This document shows positions 7,560 through 17,467 of a stretch of 64,000 bases of DNA, piece after piece. The first letter of the stretch is position 1. The number at the start of each line of letters is the position of its first letter. This DNA comes from Acidimicrobiia bacterium (GTDB lineage Bacteria > Acidobacteriota > Vicinamibacteria > Vicinamibacterales > SCN-69-37). A model generated the notes under the pieces. That model did not search any database. It saw only the letters and a program-made list of their open reading frames with translations, and was not told the origin of the DNA. The position numbers and the translations under genes are program-made. The stretch spans positions 89,729-153,728 of the forward strand of contig VFZF01000008.1 of NCBI GenBank assembly GCA_016871335.1, in the 5' to 3' direction.

Positions 7560-9218
7560 CTACGGCGTGACGATGTAGTGCGTGCCCATGTCGAGCGGCA
7601 GTCCCTCGATCAGCCGATCACACAGCGCCTGACCGTAGCGATTCAGGAAGAACGCGAGATCCACGATGCGCTCCTGTGGATGCCCTTCGGGGAAGGCAAG
7701 CGCCTGCGTGCGTGTGAACTGGCGGCGCAAAGTGTCGTCCTTGCGTTTGCTGGCGGAGATGACTTTGGCGTGCAGGTGTTTCAGTGTTTCCTGCATGCGA
7801 TCGACAGTGGTGTCGGCGGCTCCGGCCAGTGTGGGATCGACCGACGTGATCGCCACCTTTAATGCCTCAACGCGAGCGCGCACGTCGTCAGCCGTCGCCA
7901 CAAAACCATCTTCGAGGCCGGGCGGGAGTTGGCTCTGGAGCAGACGATTCAGCGCGGACTCGTCGTGCGGCTGCAGGGATTCAAGCGGCAGCTGGTACTT
8001 TTCGAGGAACCGCACGGCTGCCGAGTCGAGCAACGTGGCGTTGGCGCGGGGATAGAGCAGCGGCATTTCGACGCCGAACTCCTTGTAGATCGCGCCGAGT
8101 TGTGCCTGATACGCAAGTTCGCTGGGACCGGCCACGTAACAGACGGTGGGGAAGAGTCGATCCTGCACGAGCGGACGCAGCAACACGTTGGGACTGAAGC
8201 GCTCGGGATGTTCCGCCGCTTCCTGCTGCACGTCGGCCAGCGGCCGCACGACATCACCAATCGCATACCCGTCGTCGCGCCGCTTGATGGAGACGCGGTC
8301 GCCGTCGCCCATGTAAAAGAGCGCGACGCTGTCGTCGCCGGGTTCGACCTGGGGCTCGTGCCCGAGCTGGCGCATCGCATCACCCGTGGTCTTGGCGAAG
8401 TGGGTGGTGCGACACGGCGCGTCGAGTTCCTTCGAGAAGAGGGACGCGACGAGCGGCTTGGCCGCCGGGTCCGCCGCCTCAAAGACCACCAGGCCGTAGC
8501 GGCCGAGCAGGTCATCGAGCCACGAGGCGAACGCGGTGCCCATGCGCTGACCCGGGCGGTAGTGTGCGCGCAGGCGCGTCATCAACTCTGCCGTGAATTC
8601 GGTGGGCGGCAGCGCCTGTTCGATCGCGCCCAACGCGTCGCCGATGCCGTCGTCAATCACGAGTGACGAGACGGGGCGGGTGCCGGCGCCTTCAAGCGCG
8701 TCGAGCGAGATCTCGCGCAGGGACAGATCGGCGTCGAGCACGCGACAGGTGCGCACCTCTTCCCAGTCGTGATCTTCGGCCTCGACCCAGAACACGGGAA
8801 TGGCGGCGATGCCGTGGCGTGCGGACACCTTCCGGGCGAGACGAATCGCGGTGACGGCCTTGAGCAACGTGTACAGCGGACCGCCAAACAGGCCGGCCTG
8901 CTGGCCGGTGACGATGGCGACCGTCTCGCGATCGGCCAGCCGTGTCGCCGCTGCGCGCGCATGTGCCGGAGCGCCGCGTCGTTCAAGTTGTGCGCCGAGG
9001 ATTCTGGCCAGACCCGCACGATCACGCGGGGTCTGCTGCACGCGCGCCAGCGTCTGCGTCCACGCCGCCGGGTCCGCCGGATTGCCGCTGAACAGGTTGG
9101 CGACGCTCGCAAAGTCCGTGGAATACGCCGAGACGAGCGGACGGATCCATGGGAACCGCCTCAGATCGATCGCGTCACGGATGATGGTGCTGGCAGGGGC
9201 GTCGGGATGGGCGGGCAC
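7560..9218 (-). CDS. bshC: Putative cysteine ligase BshC (bacillithiol synthesis)
   Basis: About 552 residues, matching the usual 540-residue BshC length. Recognisable stretches are VTGQQAGLFGGPLYTLLKAVTAIRLA, FWVEAEDHDWEE (nucleotidyltransferase-like active-site region), VLLRPLVQDRLFPTVCYVAGPSELAYQAQ and the C-terminal coiled-coil region. BshC adds cysteine to glucosaminyl-malate to form bacillithiol, so the cell probably uses this thiol; bshA and bshB are not in the window. The start is uncertain: GTG 9218 is used here, TTG 9227 is an alternative, and no strong ribosome site is seen. The gene is divergent from the pseudokinase gene. Confidence 0.93.
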   Translation of the reverse strand: MPAHPDAPASTIIRDAIDLRRFPWIRPLVSAYSTDFASVANLFSGNPADPAAWTQTLARVQQTPRDRAGLARILGAQLERRGAPAHARAAATRLADRETVAIVTGQQAGLFGGPLYTLLKAVTAIRLARKVSARHGIAAIPVFWVEAEDHDWEEVRTCRVLDADLSLREISLDALEGAGTRPVSSLVIDDGIGDALGAIEQALPPTEFTAELMTRLRAHYRPGQRMGTAFASWLDDLLGRYGLVVFEAADPAAKPLVASLFSKELDAPCRTTHFAKTTGDAMRQLGHEPQVEPGDDSVALFYMGDGDRVSIKRRDDGYAIGDVVRPLADVQQEAAEHPERFSPNVLLRPLVQDRLFPTVCYVAGPSELAYQAQLGAIYKEFGVEMPLLYPRANATLLDSAAVRFLEKYQLPLESLQPHDESALNRLLQSQLPPGLEDGFVATADDVRARVEALKVAITSVDPTLAGAADTTVDRMQETLKHLHAKVISASKRKDDTLRRQFTRTQALAFPEGHPQERIVDLAFFLNRYGQALCDRLIEGLPLDMGTHYIVTP

Positions 9219-9274
9219 GTCCGTCAATTTACTACACAGGCCCGGGTGTCGGCGCGACTGCGTGGTAAAGTGCG

Positions 9275-11038
9275 GTGATCGTTTCAGGAGTTTCTGCGCT
9301 GCCATACGACGACTCCGCCGGGTTCACCGCGCCGCCTGCCTTCGGCACATTTCGCGTCCTGCATCAAATCGGCAGTGGCGCTCTGGGACCTGTTTTTCGT
9401 GCCTACGAACCCCAGCGTGAACGACTGATCGCCGTCAAAGCGTTCCGCCTCGACATCGTGCCGGAGGTGACGGCACGTCTGGCTGAAGCGCTTCGACGTC
9501 TGGCCGCGATCCCCGTCGAGTCGGCCACCGTCGTGCCGATGGTGGATGCAGGGCTGGAAGGCATGACGGCGTTTCTCGCGTCCGAGTACGACACGTCGGA
9601 GACGTTTGATGCCGCGTTGCGTCGCCTGGCGCCGATGCCGCTCGACCGAGCACGACCGATGTTGCGCAGGATTGCGGAGGCCATCGACGCGGGCTGGGCC
9701 GCAGGGCTGGGCCACGGCGCATTGCATCCGCGCGACGTGTTTGTCAGCGACACCAACGACGTGCGCGTGACCGGGTTCGGTGTGGTCCCGGCGCTCGAAT
9801 CACTCGGCATCAAGATCCCGGTTCGGCGTCCGTACACGGCACCCGAACGGGTGGCCGGTCGACCATGGGACATCCGCGCAGACGTGTACTCGTTCGGGGT
9901 CCTGGCGCACGAACTGCTGACGGGGCGCCGCCCCGCGGGTGCGGGCGAACAGGATGGCGCGCTGCCGATCGGGACGACGCCTGAGCAGCGGGTCGCGATT
10001 CGTGCGGCGCTCGCGGGCGTGTTGGCGGAAGATCCTGCGAATCGCTACGCGACGCCCTCGGAGTTTCTTGCGGCGCTGGAGACAGGGGAGGTGCCTCCGC
10101 CTTCGCTCCCGGCCCGGCCTTCGCAACCGGTGCCTGCGGCGCCCGCATCCGCGGGCTCGCCCACGCCACCCACGCTGGCCCGCTCAACCCCAGCGGGCCC
10201 TCCGGCACCTACACCACCCACACCACCTGCTGTTGACGTGGCGCGCGCAACCCCAGCGCGCCCTCCGGCACCGACGCCACCGACAGTGGCCCGCTCAACC
10301 CCAGCGGGCCGTACGTTGCCTCCGCCACCCGCGCTGGCCCGCTCAACCCCAGCGGGCCCTACGGTGGTCGGCGTCGCTGCCGCGTTCCTCGTCGTCGGCG
10401 TGCTCATCGTCGCGGCGCTTGGGTATGTGTGGCGCGGCTCGTCCGGCAGCGGACCAGAGGTGCTCGACACAGTGGCCGTGGTTGGTGATGACCCTGTCGG
10501 CACGGACGTGGCGGTGACGGATCCGCCGACGGCCACGGCGGGAACAACACCATCAGCAGAGGCAGCCCAGCCGGAGCCGCCGGCGACACGCGGCCGGCTG
10601 CTGGTACGGTCCGTTCCGGCCGGGGCCCGTGTGATGATCAGTGGGCGAGCGCGGGGCACGACGCCTGCGACCGTCCGGGACCTGCCGTTTGGTACGTACA
10701 ACGTGACGGTGTCGCGTGACGGGTATCGGCCGCGCATCGCGCGCGTCACGCTCTCGCGGACCGTGCCGGCGCGGGATATCACCGTGGAACTGCGGCGCGC
10801 CGCGCCGGTGGCGCCGGCGGGGTCGACCGGTTCCGTGTACATCGACACGCGTCCGACCGGTGCACAGGTCACAATCGATGGCCACCTCCTGGGCACGACA
10901 CCGATGCGCGTGCCCGATTTGTCACCGGGGTCGCATACGATCCGGCTTGATCTCGCGGGCCACAAGAGTGTGACCACCACAGTGGTGGTGCGCGCCGGGC
11001 AGCAGGTGCCCGTGCGCGTGTCGTTGGAAGTGATGTAG
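9275..11038 (+). CDS. Membrane pseudokinase with PEGA domains
   Basis: A 587-residue Hanks-type kinase fold (about 22-270), Pro/Ala-rich linker (272-362), one membrane helix (about 364-386) and two PEGA repeats (about 577-650 in gene order, i.e. LLVRSVPAGARVMISG and VYIDTRPTGAQVTIDG in the C-terminal third). The ATP lysine (K55, IAVKAF) and the APE glutamate (TAPER) remain. The catalytic loop reads HGALHPRD instead of HRDLKPEN, and DFG reads GFG (G167), so catalytic Asp, Lys and Asn and the metal-binding Asp are all replaced. It should be catalytically dead and act as a scaffold or sensor. AGGAG at 9286-9290 would better fit a CTG start at 9299 than GTG 9275. carA follows after 3 bases. Confidence 0.87.
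   Translation: MIVSGVSALPYDDSAGFTAPPAFGTFRVLHQIGSGALGPVFRAYEPQRERLIAVKAFRLDIVPEVTARLAEALRRLAAIPVESATVVPMVDAGLEGMTAFLASEYDTSETFDAALRRLAPMPLDRARPMLRRIAEAIDAGWAAGLGHGALHPRDVFVSDTNDVRVTGFGVVPALESLGIKIPVRRPYTAPERVAGRPWDIRADVYSFGVLAHELLTGRRPAGAGEQDGALPIGTTPEQRVAIRAALAGVLAEDPANRYATPSEFLAALETGEVPPPSLPARPSQPVPAAPASAGSPTPPTLARSTPAGPPAPTPPTPPAVDVARATPARPPAPTPPTVARSTPAGRTLPPPPALARSTPAGPTVVGVAAAFLVVGVLIVAALGYVWRGSSGSGPEVLDTVAVVGDDPVGTDVAVTDPPTATAGTTPSAEAAQPEPPATRGRLLVRSVPAGARVMISGRARGTTPATVRDLPFGTYNVTVSRDGYRPRIARVTLSRTVPARDITVELRRAAPVAPAGSTGSVYIDTRPTGAQVTIDGHLLGTTPMRVPDLSPGSHTIRLDLAGHKSVTTTVVVRAGQQVPVRVSLEVM
10177..10359 (-). repeat. Four in-frame REP-like palindromes in the pseudokinase linker
   Basis: Copies start at 10177, 10240, 10288 and 10336 (spacing 63, 48, 48, all multiples of three). 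Each is stem GGCCCGCT, loop CAACCCC, stem AGCGGGCC; the second copy has GGCGCGCG and AGCGCGCC, changed on both sides. They encode ARSTPAG or ARATPAR. In reverse orientation they match the intergenic element at 21398-21457. Confidence 0.85.
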
Positions 11039-11041
11039 GGA

Positions 11042-12181
11042 ATGAGTATGGACGCAGTATTGGCGCTGGAAAATGGCCGGTGTTTCCGGGGGCGCTCCGT
11101 GGGCGCGTCGTCGGACGCCGCCGGGGAAGTGGTGTTCAACACAAGCCTGACTGGTTATCAGGAAGTGTTGACCGACCCGTCGTACGCGGGGCAAATCGTC
11201 ACGATGACGTGCCCGGAAATCGGCAACTACGGTGTCAGTGGCGACGATGGTGAGTCGCGGGCGCCGCAGGTGTCCGGGTTCATCATCCGCAGCGAGTCGC
11301 CCATCGCGAGCAACTGGCGCGCTGAGGGCACGCTGCGCGAATACCTCGTTCGACATGGCATCGTGGCCATCGCGGACATCGATACGCGGGCGCTGACACG
11401 GACATTGCGGACAGCGGGGGCGATGCGCGGCGTGATCGCCACCGGGACCATTCCGAAGACGAGTGAGCTTGTGGAGCGGGCGCGGGCGTTGCCGTCGATG
11501 GAAGGCGCGGATCTGGTGCGCGGGGTGACGTGCGCCGAGGCGTTTGACTGGCCGTCGACCAACGGCATCACCGAGTTCGACGAGTTTGTGTCGATGGACC
11601 CGGCGCCCGGCCGGCGTCTGCGAGTGGCGGCGTACGACTTCGGGATGAAGTGGAACATCCTGCGTCGCCTGACGGCGCACGGGTGTGATGTGCGCGTCTT
11701 CCCGGCGACGGCGCCGGCCAGCGAGTTGCTGGCCATCAAACCGGATGGTGTGTTCCTCTCCAACGGTCCCGGCGACCCTGCGGTGCTCGACTACGCAATC
11801 GCCAACACACGCGTGTTGGTGGACTCCGGCGTACCGGTGTTCGGCATCTGCCTTGGCCATCAGATTCTCGGTCTGGCGATGGGCGCCAAAACGTACAAGT
11901 TGAAGTTCGGCCATCGCGGCGGGAACCATCCAGTGAAGGACCTGTCGTCGGGCAGGATTGAAATCACGTCGCAGAATCACGGCTTCGCGATTGATCCGGC
12001 CACCGTGCCTGATGATGTCGAAGTGACCCACCTGAATCTGTATGACGGCACGGTGGAAGGGATGCGCCATCGGACCAGACCGGTGTTCTGCGTGCAGTAT
12101 CACCCCGAGGCCGCTCCTGGTCCGCACGATGCGGACTATCTCTTCGCACAGTTTGTGCGTGCGATGACTCAGAAGGCGTAG
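11042..12181 (+). CDS. carA: Carbamoyl-phosphate synthase small subunit
   Basis: A complete 379-residue glutaminase subunit that supplies ammonia to CarB for carbamoyl phosphate, feeding pyrimidine and arginine synthesis. The N-terminal CPSase domain (about 3-135) is followed by the class I glutamine amidotransferase domain. The triad is C270 in FGICLGHQ, H353 and E355 in VQYHPEA. The start is ATG 11042, with a second in-frame ATG at 11048; GTAGGGA just upstream includes the stop of the previous gene. carB follows 9 bases later, so both are one transcription unit. No attenuator or pyrimidine-responsive leader is visible because the gene sits behind the pseudokinase. Confidence 0.97.
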   Translation: MSMDAVLALENGRCFRGRSVGASSDAAGEVVFNTSLTGYQEVLTDPSYAGQIVTMTCPEIGNYGVSGDDGESRAPQVSGFIIRSESPIASNWRAEGTLREYLVRHGIVAIADIDTRALTRTLRTAGAMRGVIATGTIPKTSELVERARALPSMEGADLVRGVTCAEAFDWPSTNGITEFDEFVSMDPAPGRRLRVAAYDFGMKWNILRRLTAHGCDVRVFPATAPASELLAIKPDGVFLSNGPGDPAVLDYAIANTRVLVDSGVPVFGICLGHQILGLAMGAKTYKLKFGHRGGNHPVKDLSSGRIEITSQNHGFAIDPATVPDDVEVTHLNLYDGTVEGMRHRTRPVFCVQYHPEAAPGPHDADYLFAQFVRAMTQKA

Positions 12182-12190
12182 CAGGATTTC

Positions 12191-15100
12191 ATGCCCAAGC
12201 GAACGGATATCAAGCGTGTTCTCGTGATCGGCTCCGGGCCGATTGTCATCGGCCAGGCCTGTGAGTTCGACTACTCCGGCACCCAGGCGTGCAAGGCGTT
12301 GCGTGATGAAGGTCTCGAGGTGGTGCTGGTCAACAGCAATCCTGCGACGATCATGACGGACCCGGAACTGGCGGACCGCACCTACGTCGAGCCGCTGACG
12401 GTCGCCGCAGTCGAGCAGGTGATTGCGCGCGAGAAGCCCGATGCGATTCTGCCGACGGTGGGCGGTCAGACGGCGTTGAATCTGGCCGTCGATCTCGATG
12501 AAGCCGGCGTGCTCGCGAAATACAACGTCGAACTGATTGGCGCCTCCATCGCCGCCATCAAGGTGGCCGAGGATCGGCTGAAGTTCAAGGAGGCGATGCG
12601 GTCCATCGGCGTGGATGTGCCGCAGAGCTACTACGCACGGTCGCTCGACCAGGCGCTTGAGGCCTCGGAGAAGATCGGGTTCCCGGCGATTATCCGTCCC
12701 TCGTTCACCATGGGCGGCGTGGGCGGGGGGATCGCCTACAACGTCGAGGAGTTCAAGGAGATCTGCGCCCGTGGTCTCTCCATGAGCCCCGTGCACGAGC
12801 TGCTCATCGAAGAGTCGGTGATCGGCTGGAAGGAATACGAACTCGAGGTCATGCGTGACTGCGACGACAACTTCGTGGTCATCTGCTCGATCGAGAACAT
12901 CGACCCGATGGGCGTGCACACCGGTGACAGCATCACGGTGGCCCCGGCGCTGACGTTGACCGACCGCGAGTACCAGCGGATGCGTGATGCGGCGCGCCGG
13001 ATCATCCGTCGCGTCGGCGTGGAGACTGGCGGGTCGAACATCCAGTTCGCCGTCAACCCTGAAGATGGCCGGATGATCGTCATCGAAATGAATCCGCGCG
13101 TCTCCCGGTCGTCCGCGCTCGCGTCCAAGGCCACCGGCTTCCCGATCGCCAAGATCGCCGCCAAGCTCGCACTGGGATATCGACTCGACGAAATCAAGAA
13201 CGACATCACGCGCCTGACGCCCGCGTCCTTCGAGCCGACGATCGACTACGTCGTCGTCAAGGTGCCGCGTTGGGCGTTCGAGAAGTTCCCGACCGCCGAT
13301 CGGACCTTGACGACGCAGATGAAGTCGGTGGGGGAGGCGATGGCCATCGGCCGCACCTTCAAGGAAGCGTTCCTGAAGGCGTTCCGATCGCTGGAACTCG
13401 GCCGTAGCGGGCGCCTCTTCAGCCAGGCCGCTCCGGGCTCGGCGTATGAACACGAGGACGACCAGGCGCTGCAGCGCGCCCTGGGCATTCCGACGGACCG
13501 CCGGATGTGGGCCGTGTTCCGCGCGCTCGAGCGGGGATGGACCATCGGGGAAATCCACCGCCTCACGAAGATTGACCTGTGGTTCCTGACCCAGTTCCAG
13601 CAGTTGACCGAACTGGCCAACCAGGTCCGTGCCGTCGGCGCGCGTGACCTCGCGGCCGACCTGCTGCGCGAAGTGAAGCGCGCAGGCTTTGCCGACGTCG
13701 ATCTGGCGCAGCTGCTTGGCATCGATGAAGACAGCGTCAGCGCCCGTCGTCTCGAGCACCAGCTCGTCTTTGGCTACAAGCGCATCGACACCTGCGCGGC
13801 CGAGTTCGAGTCCTTCACGCCGTACATGTACGGCACCTTCGAAGAGGAGTGCGAAGCCGAACCGTCGCCTAGGGCCAAGGTGGTCATTCTGGGCAGCGGA
13901 CCGAACCGCATCGGGCAGGGCCTCGAGTTCGACTACTGCTGCTGTCACGCGGCGTTCGCGCTGCGCGACCAGGGGTACGAGACCGTGATGGTCAACTGCA
14001 ACCCCGAAACGGTGTCCACCGACTACGACTCGGTCGATCGGCTCTACTTCGAACCGCTGACGTTCGAAGACGTGTCGGCCATCGTTGCGCGTGAACGGCA
14101 GGGCGGCGGCGATGTGGCCTGTGTGGTGCAGTACGGCGGCCAGACGCCGCTGAAGCTGGCGCTGCGACTTCAGAAGGTCGGGATCAAGATTCTCGGCACC
14201 TCCCCGGATTCGATCGACCTTGCGGAAGACCGCGAGCGGTTCTCGAAGTTGCTCTGGGAACTGGGGATTCCCCAGGCGGCGAGCGGCATGGCCCACTCAC
14301 CGGAGGAGGCGCGCGAGGTCGCCTCGTCCATCGGGTTCCCGGTGGTCGTGCGCCCGTCGTATGTGCTTGGCGGCCGCGCGATGGCGATCGTGTACGACAC
14401 GGGGTCGCTCGATCGCTACATGCGGCAGGCCGTGCAGCTGTCGCCCGAACATCCGATTCTGATCGACAAGTTCCTTGAAGACGCGACGGAGATCGATGTC
14501 GATGCCGTCGCGGACACCACCGGCGACGTCATCATCGGCGGCATCATGGAGCACATCGAGCAGGCCGGCATCCACTCCGGCGACAGTTCGTGTGTCGTGC
14601 CGCCTCATCTGCTGAGCGACAAACACATGGCCACCATCCGCGACTACTCGCGCCGGGTGGCGCGCGCGCTCAAAGTCGTCGGGCTGATGAACGCGCAGTT
14701 CGCGATCAAAGACGACGTGGTGTACGTGCTTGAAGTGAATCCGCGCGCGTCGCGCACGATTCCGTACCTGTCAAAGGCCACCGGCGTCCCGCTGGCGAAG
14801 GTGGCGGCCAATGTGATGATCGGCAAGACCCTGGCCGAACAGGGCTTCACCGAGGACCTGGCCGTCTCGGGCTTTTTTGTGAAGACGCCCGTGTTCCCGT
14901 TTGTGCGGTTCCCAGGCGTGGATACGTTGCTGGGCCCGGAGATGAAGTCCACCGGTGAAGTCATGGGCGGCGCCGAAACGTTCGGGTCGGCGTTTGCGAA
15001 GGCGCAGATGGGGGCCGGCCAGCACCTGCCGCAGGAGGGCACGGTGTTCATCAGCGTGAACAACAACGACAAACCGAATGTGGTGCCGATCGCCCGCGGG

Positions 15101-15442
15101 TTGATGGACCTCGGCTTCAAGATTCTGGCGACGCGCGGCACTGCGGTGTATCTGCGCGCGCACGGCATCGACGCCGAGATCGTCTTCAAAATCAACGAGG
15201 GGCGGCCGCACGTTGGTGACGAAATCGTCAACAAGAACGTGGACCTCGTCATCAATACGCCCCTTGGCCGTGAGTCGTTTTTTGACGACCGCGCCGTGCG
15301 TCGTGCAGCGATGCTCCAGGGCATCCCGGCCATCACGACGCTCACCGGGGCGGCAGCCGCCGTCAGCGCCATCACGGCGATTCGTGCGGAAGGACTCACG
15401 GTGAAGAGCCTGCAGGAATACCACCAGGACGCCCGCGGATGA
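12191..15442 (+). CDS. carB: Carbamoyl-phosphate synthase large subunit
   Basis: A full-length 1083-residue enzyme with two homologous ATP-grasp halves. The first begins [21 protein letters not shown] (glycine-rich loop, trimmed here) near residue 10 and includes [10 protein letters not shown]; the second begins [20 protein letters not shown] near 560. The C-terminal MGS-like allosteric domain covers about 935-1075 ([21 protein letters not shown]). It uses two ATP, bicarbonate and CarA-derived ammonia. The last four bases overlap arfB (ATGA), suggesting coupling. Nothing is missing or shifted. Confidence 0.98.
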   Translation: MPKRTDIKRVLVIGSGPIVIGQACEFDYSGTQACKALRDEGLEVVLVNSNPATIMTDPELADRTYVEPLTVAAVEQVIAREKPDAILPTVGGQTALNLAVDLDEAGVLAKYNVELIGASIAAIKVAEDRLKFKEAMRSIGVDVPQSYYARSLDQALEASEKIGFPAIIRPSFTMGGVGGGIAYNVEEFKEICARGLSMSPVHELLIEESVIGWKEYELEVMRDCDDNFVVICSIENIDPMGVHTGDSITVAPALTLTDREYQRMRDAARRIIRRVGVETGGSNIQFAVNPEDGRMIVIEMNPRVSRSSALASKATGFPIAKIAAKLALGYRLDEIKNDITRLTPASFEPTIDYVVVKVPRWAFEKFPTADRTLTTQMKSVGEAMAIGRTFKEAFLKAFRSLELGRSGRLFSQAAPGSAYEHEDDQALQRALGIPTDRRMWAVFRALERGWTIGEIHRLTKIDLWFLTQFQQLTELANQVRAVGARDLAADLLREVKRAGFADVDLAQLLGIDEDSVSARRLEHQLVFGYKRIDTCAAEFESFTPYMYGTFEEECEAEPSPRAKVVILGSGPNRIGQGLEFDYCCCHAAFALRDQGYETVMVNCNPETVSTDYDSVDRLYFEPLTFEDVSAIVARERQGGGDVACVVQYGGQTPLKLALRLQKVGIKILGTSPDSIDLAEDRERFSKLLWELGIPQAASGMAHSPEEAREVASSIGFPVVVRPSYVLGGRAMAIVYDTGSLDRYMRQAVQLSPEHPILIDKFLEDATEIDVDAVADTTGDVIIGGIMEHIEQAGIHSGDSSCVVPPHLLSDKHMATIRDYSRRVARALKVVGLMNAQFAIKDDVVYVLEVNPRASRTIPYLSKATGVPLAKVAANVMIGKTLAEQGFTEDLAVSGFFVKTPVFPFVRFPGVDTLLGPEMKSTGEVMGGAETFGSAFAKAQMGAGQHLPQEGTVFISVNNNDKPNVVPIARGLMDLGFKILATRGTAVYLRAHGIDAEIVFKINEGRPHVGDEIVNKNVDLVINTPLGRESFFDDRAVRRAAMLQGIPAITTLTGAAAAVSAITAIRAEGLTVKSLQEYHQDARG

Positions 15443-15837
15443 ACCTCGACGCGCTGCCCATCACCGAGCGCTTCGTGAGAGCCTCCGGACCGGGTGGTCA
15501 GAACGTCAACAAGGTCGCCACGGCGGTGGAACTGCGGCTGGATGTCTCGGCCGCGCCGCTGCCCGAGGGCGTCAAACTCCGCCTGCGTGTGCTGGCCGGC
15601 CGGCGCCTCACGGCCGACGATGTGCTGGTGATTGACAGCCGGGAATACCGCACGCAGGCGCAGAATCGCGAAGCCGCGCGTGCGCGCCTATCCGCACTGC
15701 TGGACCTCGCGCATGTGGTCCCCAAGTCGCGCCGCAAGACGAAGCCGTCGCGGGCCGCCAAACAGGCCCGCATGGTCGACAAGGTCATCCGCGGGCGCAT
15801 CAAGTCCGCGCGCGGCCGCGTCAGGCGCGACGACTAG
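15439..15837 (+). CDS. arfB: Alternative ribosome-rescue factor ArfB (YaeJ)
   Basis: A 132-residue stop-codon-independent peptidyl-tRNA hydrolase. The GGQ motif is at 19-21 ([11 protein letters not shown]), followed by the class I release-factor fold and a long Lys/Arg-rich tail (from about 95: [15 protein letters not shown]) that enters the empty mRNA channel of stalled ribosomes. Length and layout match E. coli ArfB. Its ATG lies inside the carB stop region (ATGA). A long hairpin overlaps its stop codon. Confidence 0.93.
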   Translation: MNLDALPITERFVRASGPGGQNVNKVATAVELRLDVSAAPLPEGVKLRLRVLAGRRLTADDVLVIDSREYRTQAQNREAARARLSALLDLAHVVPKSRRKTKPSRAAKQARMVDKVIRGRIKSARGRVRRDD

Positions 15838-15859
15838 ACGCGGTCGAGTCGTCGCGCCT
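15823..15859. terminator. Bidirectional hairpin between arfB and cotH
   Basis: Perfect 13-bp arms AGGCGCGACGACT (15823-15835) and AGTCGTCGCGCCT (15847-15859) flank an 11-base loop. The hairpin includes the arfB stop on one side and reaches the stop of the convergent CotH gene on the other. There is no T tract, so termination would be imperfect or Rho-assisted; the structure could also protect 3' ends. Confidence 0.6.
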
Positions 15860-17453
15860 ACTTCAGCAGGTGCGCACGGCGCCCATCCGCAAACGTCTTG
15901 AGCCCGGCCACCGAGGACTCGAACGCGGCATTGTCGATGACCTTCTTGGTGTCTGCCAGCACGTCGGCGCGAATCAGCGCCGCATACCGCTCGGCGATCG
16001 GGCCCAGCGTGTTCCAGTCGAGCCAACGCGTCGCGATATCGCGGATGTAGCCGAGATACTTCTCCCGCAGCGCAGGCACGGCGAGGAGCTTTGAGATCAG
16101 CGGCTTGCTCGCGTCATGCACCGCCACCAGAGGATCGAGTGCGACCCCGCCTCCACCGGGACCACCACCGCGGCCGCCGCCGCGGCCACCCTGTGGAGGC
16201 ACCATTGCGCCGCCACCGGGTGGAGGCGGCATCATCCCCCCGCCGGGCGGCGGCATGCCCGGGCCACCAGGCCCCATGCCCCCGCGACCACCGCCACCAG
16301 GACCGCCGGCCATCATCGCTTCGTTGATGTCGTGCGGAATGATGTGAAAGCGGCCGGTCGGGTCGAGATAGATGTTGTAGTCGCTTGCGCGCGTCCAGTA
16401 GCCATCCGAATTGACGAGCGCGTTCTCCAGCGCGAGGAACCTCAGGGTGCCGTCGATGTTCAGGATCGGCGCCAGCGCGGCTTCCAGCTGATCCACCGGT
16501 GTCGTGTTGAGCACCTTCGTCAGGTTGATCAGCGCGTTCCATGACGCCGCGTTGTCCTTGTTCTTGATTTCGTAGAGGCGCTTGTAGGCCTCCCGGTCCT
16601 CGCCCAGATACTCAAGACCGCCACGGCCGCCCGGGCTGCCGGGCACCTTCCAGCGCACGCCCTCTTCAGTCTTGAAATGATCGCGGAGGAAGTCCTTGTT
16701 GAACTGCGCCACGTTTGTGTACACGCCCCAGTACTCGCCGTTGATCACCACACGCATGAAGTTCGCGGCCGGGGTCGGAATGTACTGGCTCGAGATGTGC
16801 TCATACAGCACCGCGCGCATCAGCGACGGATCGCCGTTGGCGTTATTGAGGTTGAGGGTCTTGTAGCCCTGGAGGTGCTGGTCCGGGACGACAAAATCCA
16901 TCGCGACGTTCAACGACTTCTTGTAACCGGCCGGCACGCCAAAAAACGACGACGCCCCGCGATAGTGGACGCCGACATCCTTGTAGGTCTTGCCATCCAC
17001 CACCAGCGTCGCGGGGACCTCAACGTCCGTGTTGTTGAACGCAATCAGTTCCGCATCCCAGTCGCTGTTCTCGAAGGTGAAAAACAACGTGCGCAGCGTG
17101 CCGTCGTCGTACAGGGGCGTGGACGCGGGCTTGACGTCGGCAGGCGAGATGGCGTTGCCGGGCGCCGCCGGACCTGCGGCACCGCCGCCACGGCCCCCGC
17201 CTCCTCCCAGACGCCCGCCGCCACCACCCCGGCCCGGTGTCGGATTGGCCGCCAGGAAGTCCCGCGCGGCTTTGCGTTCGACGGCGTTCAGCCGACCGTC
17301 CTTATCGGCATCAAACTGGCTGACCAGCTCACGAGCGGGCTGATTGAGGCCGCCGGGGCCCATGCCAGGACCCATCGGTGGACCTTGCGCAAACGGAGTC
17401 GTGCCGGCAACGGCGGCGGCCAGGAGGGTGAGTGCGAGTCGGGTGCGAGTCAT
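15858..17453 (-). CDS. Exported CotH-family protein with EF-hand-like motif
   Basis: A 531-residue protein with an N-terminal signal peptide (MTRTRLALTLLAAAVAGTTP). An EF-hand-like calcium loop (FDADKDGRLNAVE, about 49-61) follows. The CotH domain (about 115-390) shows NDGDPSLMR-type text (NANGDPSLMRAVLYEHI), YWGVYTNVAQFNKDFL, and the late acidic pair in FHIIPHDINEAM. CotH proteins in spore formers are atypical kinases of secreted or coat proteins; here the role is unknown. A Gly/Pro/Met-rich insert (genome 16140-16310) interrupts the C-terminal third. It is the last gene of an operon with DUF4956 and VTC-domain genes, a recurrent trio in bacteria. Confidence 0.87.
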   Translation of the reverse strand: MTRTRLALTLLAAAVAGTTPFAQGPPMGPGMGPGGLNQPARELVSQFDADKDGRLNAVERKAARDFLAANPTPGRGGGGGRLGGGGGRGGGAAGPAAPGNAISPADVKPASTPLYDDGTLRTLFFTFENSDWDAELIAFNNTDVEVPATLVVDGKTYKDVGVHYRGASSFFGVPAGYKKSLNVAMDFVVPDQHLQGYKTLNLNNANGDPSLMRAVLYEHISSQYIPTPAANFMRVVINGEYWGVYTNVAQFNKDFLRDHFKTEEGVRWKVPGSPGGRGGLEYLGEDREAYKRLYEIKNKDNAASWNALINLTKVLNTTPVDQLEAALAPILNIDGTLRFLALENALVNSDGYWTRASDYNIYLDPTGRFHIIPHDINEAMMAGGPGGGGRGGMGPGGPGMPPPGGGMMPPPPGGGAMVPPQGGRGGGRGGGPGGGGVALDPLVAVHDASKPLISKLLAVPALREKYLGYIRDIATRWLDWNTLGPIAERYAALIRADVLADTKKVIDNAAFESSVAGLKTFADGRRAHLLK

Positions 17454-17467
17454 ACCAGGATCCTTCG

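Noticed and set aside
10922..14296. Very long reverse-strand open frame opposite carA/carB
   Set aside because: It mirrors carA and carB codons and has low-complexity His/Arg/Gln-rich text without domains; the plus-strand genes are certain.
16105..16544. Pro/Gly-rich plus-strand frames opposite CotH
   Set aside because: They reflect the Gly/Pro repeat of the CotH gene read on the other strand.
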